64,000 nucleotides of DNA from NCBI RefSeq assembly GCF_019038465.1, contig NZ_JAFKRH010000046.1:1-64000 (forward strand), given 5' to 3'. The notes below the pieces were generated by a model. It was not told the DNA's origin, ran no database searches, and worked only from the letters and a program-made list of their open reading frames with translations. The translations under genes and the position numbers were made by a program. Source of the DNA: Synechococcus sp. CCY 0621. GTDB lineage: Bacteria; Cyanobacteriota; Cyanobacteriia; PCC-6307; Cyanobiaceae. Shown here in pieces: positions 49,816 through 56,344 of the stretch (positions are counted from its first letter, which is position 1; every line of letters starts with the position of its first letter).

Positions 49816-50397
49816 ATGCTTACCCTGCCCCGCCAACTCAGCCAAGCGCTGCGGCTCACGCCGGCCCAGTTCGCCGAACTCTGTGCGGCCAATCCGGAAG
49901 CGGTGCTGGAGCTGGCGGCTGACGGGCGTTTGATCGAGATGACCCCTGCAGGCGGCGAAACCGGCCGGCGCAACAACCAGCTGGCTGTTCAGCTGGGTCT
50001 GTGGGCCCGCACCCAGCCCGGTTGGTGCGTGTTCGACAGCTCCACCGGTTTCCTGCTGCCGGATGGCTCCGTGCTGAGTCCGGATGCCAGCGCGGTGCGG
50101 CTGGAACGCTGGCAGGCCCTCTCCAGCGAAGCGCGCCAGGGTTTTCCGCCCCTCTGCCCGGATCTGGTGGTGGAGCTGGCCAGCCCATCCGACCGGCTGC
50201 CTGACCTGCGCCGCAAGATGGCGACCTACCAGGCGAATGGGGCCCGGCTGGGCTGGCTGCTGTTGCCCGAAACCCGTGGCGTGGAGGTTTGGCACGCCAG
50301 TGGCGAACCGCAGCGGCTGGAGGGCCTGGCGGTGCTGGAAGGGGAGCCGGAACTCCAGGGGCTGCGGCTGGATCTGGCGGAGCTCTGGGACGGCTGA
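49816..50397 (+). CDS. Uma2 family (DUF820) putative restriction-fold nuclease
   Basis: The 193-residue protein matches Uma2: AANPEAVLELAADGRLIEM, then GGETGRRNNQLAVQLGLW, with the PD-(D/E)XK residues in LSPDASAV, PDLVVELASPSDRL and RRKMATYQANGARLGWLL. The family is heavily expanded in cyanobacteria and of unknown role. A GTG at 49798 could add six residues. It lies 33 bp after the monooxygenase. Confidence 0.85.
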   Translation: MLTLPRQLSQALRLTPAQFAELCAANPEAVLELAADGRLIEMTPAGGETGRRNNQLAVQLGLWARTQPGWCVFDSSTGFLLPDGSVLSPDASAVRLERWQALSSEARQGFPPLCPDLVVELASPSDRLPDLRRKMATYQANGARLGWLLLPETRGVEVWHASGEPQRLEGLAVLEGEPELQGLRLDLAELWDG

Positions 50398-50463
50398 CGG
50401 GTGATCCGTCACCGTGCGGGCGCTGCTCGCCAGGATGGTGACCTCAGCGTCAGTGAGAGACCC

Positions 50464-52173
50464 GTGCCGACAGCCATAGAGCAAGCAGTGCCGACAGCAG
50501 TGACAACCAGCACGTTTTCGGACTTTGCCCAGCGGGCCGACTACTCGCTGCTGGATTCCCTGCGGCCGGATCCCCAGGCCACTGGCGATGGTCAGGATCA
50601 CAGGCCCCGCCAGGTGTTCTCGGGGCATTACGTGCCGGTGATTCCAACCCCGCTGCCGGCGCCGGAGCTCGTGGCGCACAGCCGCACCCTCTTCCATGAG
50701 CTGGGCCTGGGCGATGGGCTGGCCCATGAGGAAGCTTTCCGCCGGCTGTTCTCCGGCGACATCAGCGTGGCCACAGCGCCCATGCGCCCGTATGGCTGGG
50801 CCACCGGCTATGCCCTCTCGATCTACGGCAGCGAATACATCCAGCAGTGCCCGTTCGGCACCGGCAACGGCTACGGCGATGGCCGGGCCATTTCCGTGTT
50901 CGAAGGCGTCTTTGGCGGCCGGCGCTGGGAAATGCAACTCAAGGGCGGCGGCCCGACGCCCTACTGCCGCGGCGCCGATGGCCGCGCCGTGCTGCGCTCC
51001 AGCGTGCGCGAGTTTCTGGCGCAGGAGTTCATGCACGCCCTGGGGGTGCCCACCTCCCGCTCGCTGACGCTCTATGTCTCGCGATCGGAAACCGTGCGCC
51101 GGCCCTGGTATTCGCCGAACTCCCGCTCGTTCGATCCCGACATCCTGGTGGACAACCCGGCGGCGATCACCACCCGGGTGGCCCCGTCCTTTCTTCGGGT
51201 CGGCCAGCTGGAGCTGTTCGCCCGCCGCGCCCGCAGCGCTGCCCATCCGGAGGCGCGCAACGAGCTGCGGATGATCGTGGCGCACCTGATCGAGCGCAAC
51301 TACCGCCAGGAGATCGATCCGGCCCTGGACTTCGTTGATCAGGTGGTGGAACTGGCGCGGTTGTTCCGCGGACGGCTCACGTCTCTGGTGGCGAACTGGA
51401 TGCGGGTGGGCTACTGCCAGGGCAATTTCAACAGCGACAACTGCGCGGCGGGGGGGTACACCCTCGACTACGGCCCCTTCGGCTTCTGCGAACTGTTCGA
51501 TCCCCGCTTCCAGCCCTGGACCGGCGGCGGCCAGCATTTCTCCTTCTTCAACCAACCGGTGGCCGCCGAAGCCAACTTCCAGATGGTCTGGGCCTCTCTC
51601 CGGCCCCTGCTCGAGGGCAACCCAGAGGCGCTGGCGAGGCTGGATGAGATCCGCGACGGCTTCGCGGAAGCGATGGGCCAGGAGCTCGAGGCGATGTGGG
51701 CCAGCAAGCTCGGCCTGATCCACTACGACGCCGAGTTGGTGCAGGACCTGCTGCAGTTGATGGTGGCCTCCAAGGCCGACTACACGATCTTCTTTCGCAG
51801 GCTGTCTGACATCCCCGAGCACGTCTCGGCCCTGCAGGAGAGCTTCTACATGCCCTGCTCAGAGGAGCTCGATGCCCAATGGACGCAGTGGCTGCAACGC
51901 TGGCGGCATGAGGTGACGGGCAGTGGCGACCTGAGCGCGACATCGGCAGCGATGAAGCACGTGAATCCCGCGGTCAGCTGGCGCGAATGGCTGATCGCCC
52001 CGGCCTACGAACAGGCGGCGCAGGGTGATTACGACCTGGTCAGGGAACTGCAGGAGGTGTTCCGCCATCCCTACGACGCCCTGCCGCCGGAGCTGGCGGC
52101 GACCTATGACCGAATGAGGCCCAGGGAATTCTTCAACGCCGGAGGGGTGTCGCACTACAGCTGTTCGTCCTGA
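50464..52173 (+). CDS. selO: SelO/YdiU family protein adenylyltransferase
   Basis: The product has about 569 residues from the GTG at 50464; GTG at 50401 is an alternative. SelO has a pseudokinase fold that transfers AMP to Ser, Thr or Tyr. Conserved blocks are [54 protein letters not shown] and [18 protein letters not shown]. The C terminus reads SHYSCSS: Cys replaces the selenocysteine present in animal homologues. It is the last clearly core-like gene before the toxin-antitoxin row. Confidence 0.93.
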   Translation: MPTAIEQAVPTAVTTSTFSDFAQRADYSLLDSLRPDPQATGDGQDHRPRQVFSGHYVPVIPTPLPAPELVAHSRTLFHELGLGDGLAHEEAFRRLFSGDISVATAPMRPYGWATGYALSIYGSEYIQQCPFGTGNGYGDGRAISVFEGVFGGRRWEMQLKGGGPTPYCRGADGRAVLRSSVREFLAQEFMHALGVPTSRSLTLYVSRSETVRRPWYSPNSRSFDPDILVDNPAAITTRVAPSFLRVGQLELFARRARSAAHPEARNELRMIVAHLIERNYRQEIDPALDFVDQVVELARLFRGRLTSLVANWMRVGYCQGNFNSDNCAAGGYTLDYGPFGFCELFDPRFQPWTGGGQHFSFFNQPVAAEANFQMVWASLRPLLEGNPEALARLDEIRDGFAEAMGQELEAMWASKLGLIHYDAELVQDLLQLMVASKADYTIFFRRLSDIPEHVSALQESFYMPCSEELDAQWTQWLQRWRHEVTGSGDLSATSAAMKHVNPAVSWREWLIAPAYEQAAQGDYDLVRELQEVFRHPYDALPPELAATYDRMRPREFFNAGGVSHYSCSS

Positions 52174-52179
52174 GCTGTC

Positions 52180-52350
52180 TCAGGCCTCGATCAACCACAG
52201 GGCCTCGCGGCCACGAGCAACGCCTTCGCAGCAGAGGCGGCAGTCAAAGCTCACCAGCCGGCCGCCGCGGTGCACCGCCAGCTCGTCGCGCAGGTGGTTC
52301 ACGAGCTCCAGATCCACCGGTGCTCCCTTCCAAACCGGCAACGCCACGTT
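52180..52350 (-). pseudogene. Possible C-terminal gene remnant
   Basis: A minus-strand frame of 56 codons reads like real protein (ALPVWKGAPVDLELVNHL, then GGRLVSFDCRLCCEGVARG and ending LWLIEA), but no start or upstream domain fits. It stops where the vapB region begins, so it may be the tail of a gene cut by that insertion. Family not recognised. Confidence 0.3.
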
Positions 52351-52449
52351 GAGGGGCGCCGCGGCAGAGCCGGCGCCGCGGATCCCGCAGCAGGCGGCAT
52401 GGGAGCGCAGGCCTGGTCTAGACTTGATATCGATCAACTGTGGGGTGTC

Positions 52450-52710
52450 ATGCGCGCCAAGTTGTTCCGCAACGGCCGCAGCCAGGCGGTGCGGCTGCCG
52501 GCCGAGTTCCGCTTTGAGGGCACAGAGGTGGAGGTGCATCGCGATCCCGAGAGTGGCGCTGTGGTGCTCACACCGGTGCGGCCATCGGCCCGCGCCCTGC
52601 TGGATCAAAGGGATGACCTGCTGCAGGAGCCTGGGTTCCACGCCGAGCTGGAAGCGTTTTTCGAGGGGTTGCGCGACACGCGCCCTGCGGAACCGGTGGA
52701 GTTCCTCTGA
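52450..52710 (+). CDS. vapB: VapB-type antitoxin, AbrB/SpoVT fold
   Basis: The 86-residue protein starts MRAKLFRNGRSQAVRLPAEF, the swapped-hairpin DNA-binding domain of VapB/AbrB antitoxins, and ends in an acidic C-terminal part (LEAFFEGLRDTRPAEPVEFL) that would neutralise the toxin. Its TGA overlaps the vapC ATG by one base. The pair likely represses its own promoter. Confidence 0.85.
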   Translation: MRAKLFRNGRSQAVRLPAEFRFEGTEVEVHRDPESGAVVLTPVRPSARALLDQRDDLLQEPGFHAELEAFFEGLRDTRPAEPVEFL

Positions 52711-53108
52711 TGGCTGCGGCAAAGGGGAGGCTGATGCTCGACACCAACGCCGTGAACGCCTTTCTGAAAGGCCTGTCGCCGTGCCTGGATACCTGGGTGT
52801 GTGAGCAACGCTGTTGCCTGTCGTCGATCGTGGTGGCGGAGATCCGTTACGGCCTGGAGAAGCTGCCGCCAACGTCGCGGCTGCAAGCGCTGGTGGAGAA
52901 CACTCTCAAGACCCTGGAGATCCTGCCCTGGTCGGAAACCTGCGCCAGGGTGTATGGCCGGCTGCGGGCCGATCTCGATCGCAACGGGAAGCCGTTGGCG
53001 GCGATGGATCTGCTGATCGCCAGCCATGCCCTCAGCGAAGGTTGCGCCCTGGTGACGGCGGATCAGGCCTTCACCAATGTGGCCGATCTGCACCTGGAGG
53101 CCTGGTAA
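52710..53108 (+). CDS. vapC: VapC-type PIN-domain toxin
   Basis: The 132-residue PIN protein keeps acidic residues in LMLDTNAVNAFL, SSIVVAEIRYGLE, AAMDLLIASHA and LVTADQAFTNV. Together these form the Mg-dependent RNase site of VapC toxins, which cut tRNA or rRNA. The gene looks intact and is coupled to vapB by TGATG. It is the leftmost module of the row; helicase relic 1 lies 55 bp downstream. Confidence 0.87.
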   Translation: MAAAKGRLMLDTNAVNAFLKGLSPCLDTWVCEQRCCLSSIVVAEIRYGLEKLPPTSRLQALVENTLKTLEILPWSETCARVYGRLRADLDRNGKPLAAMDLLIASHALSEGCALVTADQAFTNVADLHLEAW

Positions 53109-53163
53109 TGGCCAGCAGGCAGGGGTTGGCCAGGTGCCTTCCCACTTGGCGTTGTGCCCCCCC

Positions 53164-53375
53164 TCACACCGCCAACGCCATTACCGGCAGCCACATCGAC
53201 GGGATCTGCCGCTCCAGCCGCCAGCGGATCGCCATGGCTCTCCCCTTCGTGGCTTTCATACGTGGCAAACCCCAGGCAAACAAATGGCTCGGTGACCTTG
53301 CCCTACCTGCCCCGTGTTACTGAGCAGAAGCCGGCGACGACGCGCACGAACAGCAGCACTCGGATGCAGCGGTGT
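53164..53375 (-). pseudogene. Helicase 3'-end relic 1
   Basis: About 212 bp resemble the last part of the helicase gene at 56345-56550 in the same orientation. They start with the same stop-codon edge (TCACACCGCC), include CGCCAGCGGATCGCCAT and the CTTCGTGGCT segment, and carry on to CGCACGAACAGCA. The frame is broken. The match ends where the ParE/RelE-type toxin gene ends, at 53376. Confidence 0.75.
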
Positions 53376-53639
53376 TCAGCCGCCGACCAACCGGTCGTAC
53401 TCGGCATGACTACCGATCCAGAACCAATGAACGCCGGCATCGGTCGGCAGGCCCAGGGCTCGGTAGTGGAGACCAACTCTCACGCTGTGGAGCCTGCGAC
53501 CGGCCAGAAGCTTGAACTGGAGTGACGGATGGGAGGAATCAGCCTTCAGAAGGGCAAAGTTCTTATCGGCGAGAGCCTGGACTTGCGGAGGTAAAGATTG
53601 ATAGCAGCGCCAGAATCTGAGCGATGCTGTGTGTTTCAC
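53376..53639 (-). CDS. ParE/RelE-superfamily toxin
   Basis: The 87-residue protein contains LPPQVQALADKNFALLKADS and RVGLHYRALGL, ending HWFWIGSHAEYDRLVGG. It matches the small RelE/ParE-fold proteins whose C terminus carries the WIGxHxEYD box. Its ATG overlaps the antitoxin stop codon by 4 bp (ATGA). It appears intact. Confidence 0.8.
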   Translation of the reverse strand: MKHTASLRFWRCYQSLPPQVQALADKNFALLKADSSHPSLQFKLLAGRRLHSVRVGLHYRALGLPTDAGVHWFWIGSHAEYDRLVGG

Positions 53640-53836
53640 AACGAACGGTGTGGCTGGTTGCGGTAGTCGTCTTCTGCCTCCGCCAGGAGAGCATCGAGCT
53701 TGCCGTCAGCGATGTCGGTCTCAAGCTGGCGGTCCCACGCCGCAGCATCGAATGCAGCAAACCAGCGTCTGAACTCCGCCAGGGCCCCAGGGTCAAGGGC
53801 TTCGACGGCCTCCTCAAGTGATTTCACATCGGCCAT
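53636..53836 (-). CDS. Antitoxin partner of the ParE/RelE-type toxin
   Basis: The 66-residue acidic protein starts MADVKSLEEAVEALDPGALA and contains RRWFAAFDAAAWDRQLETDI, the usual partner seen with this toxin family. It lies directly upstream of the toxin and shares ATGA with it. Confidence 0.78.
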   Translation of the reverse strand: MADVKSLEEAVEALDPGALAEFRRWFAAFDAAAWDRQLETDIADGKLDALLAEAEDDYRNQPHRSL

Positions 53837-53900
53837 GCCCGTCTGCCCGATCCACTGATCACCAGTTTGCCTCGAACCGCTCGCCGTCGCTCGCACCCCC

Positions 53901-54135
53901 TCAAACCGCCAATGCCATCACCGGTACGAATACCGCCGGAATCGCCCGCTCCAGCCGCCAGCGGATCGCCATCGGCCGCTTCCCTCGTGGCTCTCCCAGT
54001 GGAACAGGGAGGGGCCGAGGGCCAGGTCGCGGTAGCGGGTGGTGAGTGAGAAGAGGGCTTCGCTTATGCGCAGGGTGATGAACAGCAGGTCTGTGGCGGT
54101 GGGCTGGTGCTAGAGCACGCCTTCGCGGTGGCGGC
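53901..54135 (-). pseudogene. Helicase 3'-end relic 2 with internal deletion
   Basis: Starts with the same stop-codon edge (TCAAACCGCC after a C-run). It reads back in frame as GKRPMAIRWRLERAIPAVFV, then jumps at a shared TGGCTC to a segment coding FHWES, TTRYRDLALGPS and LLFITLRISEALFS. These match the helicase C-terminal domain about 150 bp further up. Residue differences show a diverged allele, not a recent copy. The rest of this 370-bp stretch (53837-54206) has no gene. Confidence 0.75.
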
Positions 54136-54206
54136 CGTGCGCGCCCATGGCCTTGTGGTCGTGGCCGCAGGGGGGAGGACACCGCTGAGGCGCTCCTCTT
54201 CGGCCA

Positions 54207-54420
54207 TCAGAGCAGCTGGCGGAACTGCTGAGGCGTTCAGACCTGCATCACGGGCGATCGCGCCCATGGTGATGGCGTTGATCGGGTCGTGGCGCGGAAT
54301 CACGAGGCGCCGCTCACCATTGCTCAGGATCAGATGACCGGATTCGCGGACGATCCGATACCCCAGCTTGAGAAACACTCTTACGGCTTCCTTCTGACTG
54401 ATCCCCGGCAGACGCGGCAT
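54207..54420 (-). pseudogene. hicA: HicA toxin gene with a 1-bp frameshift
   Basis: The frame starts MPRLPGISQKEAVRVFLKLG and has the catalytic-His region RESGHLILSNGERRLVIPRH, as in HicA mRNA interferases. After IARDAGL the frame shifts. Removing one A at the GGTCTGAACG site (near 54235-54237) restores GLTPQQFRQLL and a stop codon at 54207, giving the usual 70 residues. With the extra base the frame runs on to 54064 and makes 118 residues with an unrelated tail. The catalytic His remains, so partial activity cannot be excluded. Confidence 0.8.
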
Positions 54421-54618
54421 TTAAAACGCCAGTTCCAGTGTCTCCACACTGCGCACGCCACCCTCCTCAGCTTCCACTTCCAGCCAGAGGGCAATCGCTT
54501 CGCGGATGTTCGCCAGTGCTTCGTCCCGGCTGGATCCCTGGGAGTGGCAGCCCGGCAGGTCAAGACAGCTCACCGACCAGCCTTCTTCCGTTTCCAGCAG
54601 CCGGATGCGGTAGCTCAT
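54421..54618 (-). CDS. hicB: HicB antitoxin
   Basis: The 65-residue protein starts MSYRIRLLETEEGWSVSCLD and has LPGCHSQGSSRDEALANIRE, the RNase H-like HicB core. It lacks a C-terminal DNA-binding domain, as short HicB forms do. It directly abuts the hicA start (TAAATG) and is upstream of it, the hicB-hicA order. It is intact while its toxin is frameshifted. Confidence 0.85.
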   Translation of the reverse strand: MSYRIRLLETEEGWSVSCLDLPGCHSQGSSRDEALANIREAIALWLEVEAEEGGVRSVETLELAF

Positions 54619-54695
54619 GTCGGTCTCACTCCCTGTCCTGCGTTCAGGCTAAGCGGCATGGGCCAAGCCTCTGTGACGAAGCTCCCCAACCCCTC

Positions 54696-54864
54696 TCAAA
54701 CCGCCAACGCCATCACCGGAACGAACGCCGCCGGAATCGCCTTGTGCGGCCGCCAGCGAACAGCGCCCGAGGCTGAGGCATTCCGCCAGCAACTGGGGCC
54801 GCCGACTGGGCAGCGACTCGCGCAGGTTGGCCAGCACCCGCTCGCTGGTCACACGACCAAGCTG
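54696..54864 (-). pseudogene. Helicase 3'-end relic 3, a fusion of two helicase segments
   Basis: The first 60 or so bases match the helicase 3' end (stop-codon edge TCAAACCGCC). At CCGCCAGCGAA it switches to a segment from inside the gene (native 57250-57370), coding RVTSERVLANLRESLPSRR and LGRCSLAA where the intact helicase has RVSSQRVLANLRESLPSRR. CCGCCAGCGAA also occurs at both native places, so a microhomology deletion of about 0.85 kb explains it. The remaining bases of 54619-54970 hold no gene. Confidence 0.85.
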
Positions 54865-54970
54865 CAGCCTGCAGACAGCGAGGTGAAGGCACTGACTGCG
54901 GCGGTGCTGGTGGTGCCTTTGGGTGGAGATGCCGGCTAGCCTCAAACCCATTCATGGTTGGGGCGCACCC

Positions 54971-55213
54971 TTGACCACCATCGAGATCACCCTCCCTGAT
55001 GCGCTGGCGGCGGAAGCCAGCGGAGCTGGTCTGCTGGCGCCAGAAGCGATCGAGCGCCTGCTGCGAGACAAGCTGGCCTCAGACCGCATTGTCCGTCTGC
55101 AAGACGCCAGGGCTGCTCTTGCTGCTGACCCGCCGGAGGTGCTGACCCGGCAAGAGATCAACCAGCAGATCAGCGCGTACCGCAAGGGTCAGCGGCTTGC
55201 GGCTGGTTCTTGA
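54971..55213 (+). CDS. Antitoxin for the PIN toxin
   Basis: The product has 80 residues from a TTG: TTIEITLPDALAAEASGAGL, then LAPEAIERLLRDKL and LTRQEINQQISAYRKGQRL. This fits small helical antitoxins paired with PIN toxins. Its end overlaps the toxin gene by 17 bp, so both are co-translated. An upstream in-frame ATG (54923) is less likely. Confidence 0.75.
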   Translation: MTTIEITLPDALAAEASGAGLLAPEAIERLLRDKLASDRIVRLQDARAALAADPPEVLTRQEINQQISAYRKGQRLAAGS

Positions 55214-55580
55214 TACCAACACGGCCATCTCCGGCCTGATCTGGCAGGGAGTTCCCGGGCAGCTCATCGATGCAGCCGTCCTGGGGCGGGTTCAGTTGAT
55301 CAGCACCGTTCCTATGCTCGCCGAGTTGGAAGGTGTGCTGCAGCGCACGAAGTTCAGGGAACCGATCCAGCGTCTTGGCGTGGCGGTTGCCGATCTGTTT
55401 GATGGCTATGCCGCTCTCGTGGAGCGCGTGGAACCTGCTGATCTGGGAGGCCCCGTCAGCCGGGATCAGGACGACGATGACGACCTGCTGGCCTTGGGCA
55501 GCCATCAGGGGATTGCGATTGTCGTTGCCCACGATGCGATGAGGATTCTTCGGGAATCAGGGGGATCTACGGCACGTTGA
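55197..55580 (+). CDS. PIN-domain toxin
   Basis: The 127-residue protein starts at a TTG and has LVLDTNTAISGLIWQG with the first Asp, LAELEGVLQRTKF with a Glu, and DQDDDDDLLALGSHQGIAIV with the acidic cluster, then VAHDAMRIL. This is the COG1569-like PIN group of putative toxin RNases. It appears intact. Helicase relic 4 follows 19 bp later. Confidence 0.8.
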   Translation: MRLVLDTNTAISGLIWQGVPGQLIDAAVLGRVQLISTVPMLAELEGVLQRTKFREPIQRLGVAVADLFDGYAALVERVEPADLGGPVSRDQDDDDDLLALGSHQGIAIVVAHDAMRILRESGGSTAR

Positions 55581-55599
55581 GCCGCAGGGCTCTCCCCCC

Positions 55600-55680
55600 T
55601 CACACCGCCAACTCCGGAACGAACGCCGCGGGAATCGGCGGCTGCGACCGCCAACGAATCGCCATCGGCCGCTCGTTCTC
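55600..55680 (-). pseudogene. Helicase 3'-end relic 4
   Basis: This 81-bp copy of the helicase gene end has the same stop-codon edge (TCACACCGCC). It reads back as ERPMAIRWRSQPPIPAAFV, against ERPMAIRWRLQRAIPAAFV in the intact gene, and lacks 6 bp near the stop codon. It is the shortest copy and lies between the PIN pair and the DUF433 pair. The rest of 55581-55738 shows no gene. Confidence 0.8.
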
Positions 55681-55738
55681 GTTGATGGTGACCCTTGGAT
55701 TCGCCTATCCTTGAGAGAAATCGCTGGATGGATCTACG

Positions 55739-55969
55739 GTGACAGCAGCAATTCCTCTGATCACCTGCACGCCGGGAATCCGAAGCGGCAAACCCTGCAT
55801 TGCTGGCACCCGCATCAGTGTTTCGGATGTGTTGGAGTACCTGGCCAGCGGCATGAGTCAGGAGGAAATCCTGGCCGATTTTCCTGATCTGCGGGTGGAG
55901 CATCTTCAGGCTGTCTTGAGTTATGCGGCAGATCGTGAAAAGCGACTGAGTGACCTTACGACCGCCTGA
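55739..55969 (+). CDS. DUF433 antitoxin
   Basis: The 76-residue protein starts at a GTG and has GIRSGKPCIAGTRISVSDVL, LASGMSQEEILADFPDL and VEHLQAVLSYAADRE. These are the DUF433 signature, a winged-helix-like antitoxin fold. It is followed 8 bp later by the DUF5615 toxin. Confidence 0.88.
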   Translation: MTAAIPLITCTPGIRSGKPCIAGTRISVSDVLEYLASGMSQEEILADFPDLRVEHLQAVLSYAADREKRLSDLTTA

Positions 55970-55977
55970 TTGCTCCG

Positions 55978-56316
55978 ATGGCTGGGCCCCTACTGTTTGA
56001 TGAAAATCTCAGTCCCCGTCTGGCATCTGCAATGGCTGGCTCCTTTCCAGGCAGCATCCACATTCGCGATGTAGGCCTCAAGGGTGCAACGGATCTTGAA
56101 ATCTGGAGCTTTGCTCAGCAGCGTGGGTACACCATCGTCACGAAGGATGATGACTTTCGTGGACTGAGCCTTTTAAGGGGTGCACCACCCAAGGTGCTGT
56201 GGCTGGTTGTGGGCAACACCAGCACTCAAAATATGTCAAGGATTCTGTTGACCGGGCGGGATGTGATCGTGGCGTTCATCAAGGAACCCAACACTTCACT
56301 ACTGACGTTGCGCTGA
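55978..56316 (+). CDS. DUF5615 PIN-like toxin
   Basis: The 112-residue protein starts MAGPLLFDENLSPRLASAMA with the first acidic residue pair and has GLKGATDLEIWSFAQQRGY and IVTKDDDFRGLSLLRGAPP. This PIN-like family is the regular partner of DUF433. It appears intact. It ends 28 bp before the helicase stop codon. Confidence 0.88.
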   Translation: MAGPLLFDENLSPRLASAMAGSFPGSIHIRDVGLKGATDLEIWSFAQQRGYTIVTKDDDFRGLSLLRGAPPKVLWLVVGNTSTQNMSRILLTGRDVIVAFIKEPNTSLLTLR

Positions 56317-56344
56317 GGCTGAGCAGCATCTTCGACTCACCCCC

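Noticed and set aside
50464-52173. Selenocysteine in SelO
   Set aside because: The penultimate region reads CSS with a TGC codon, so an ordinary cysteine is used.
52358-52872. Minus-strand protein running over vapB and part of vapC
   Set aside because: Only the part below 52350 reads like protein; the rest opposes the clear vapBC pair.
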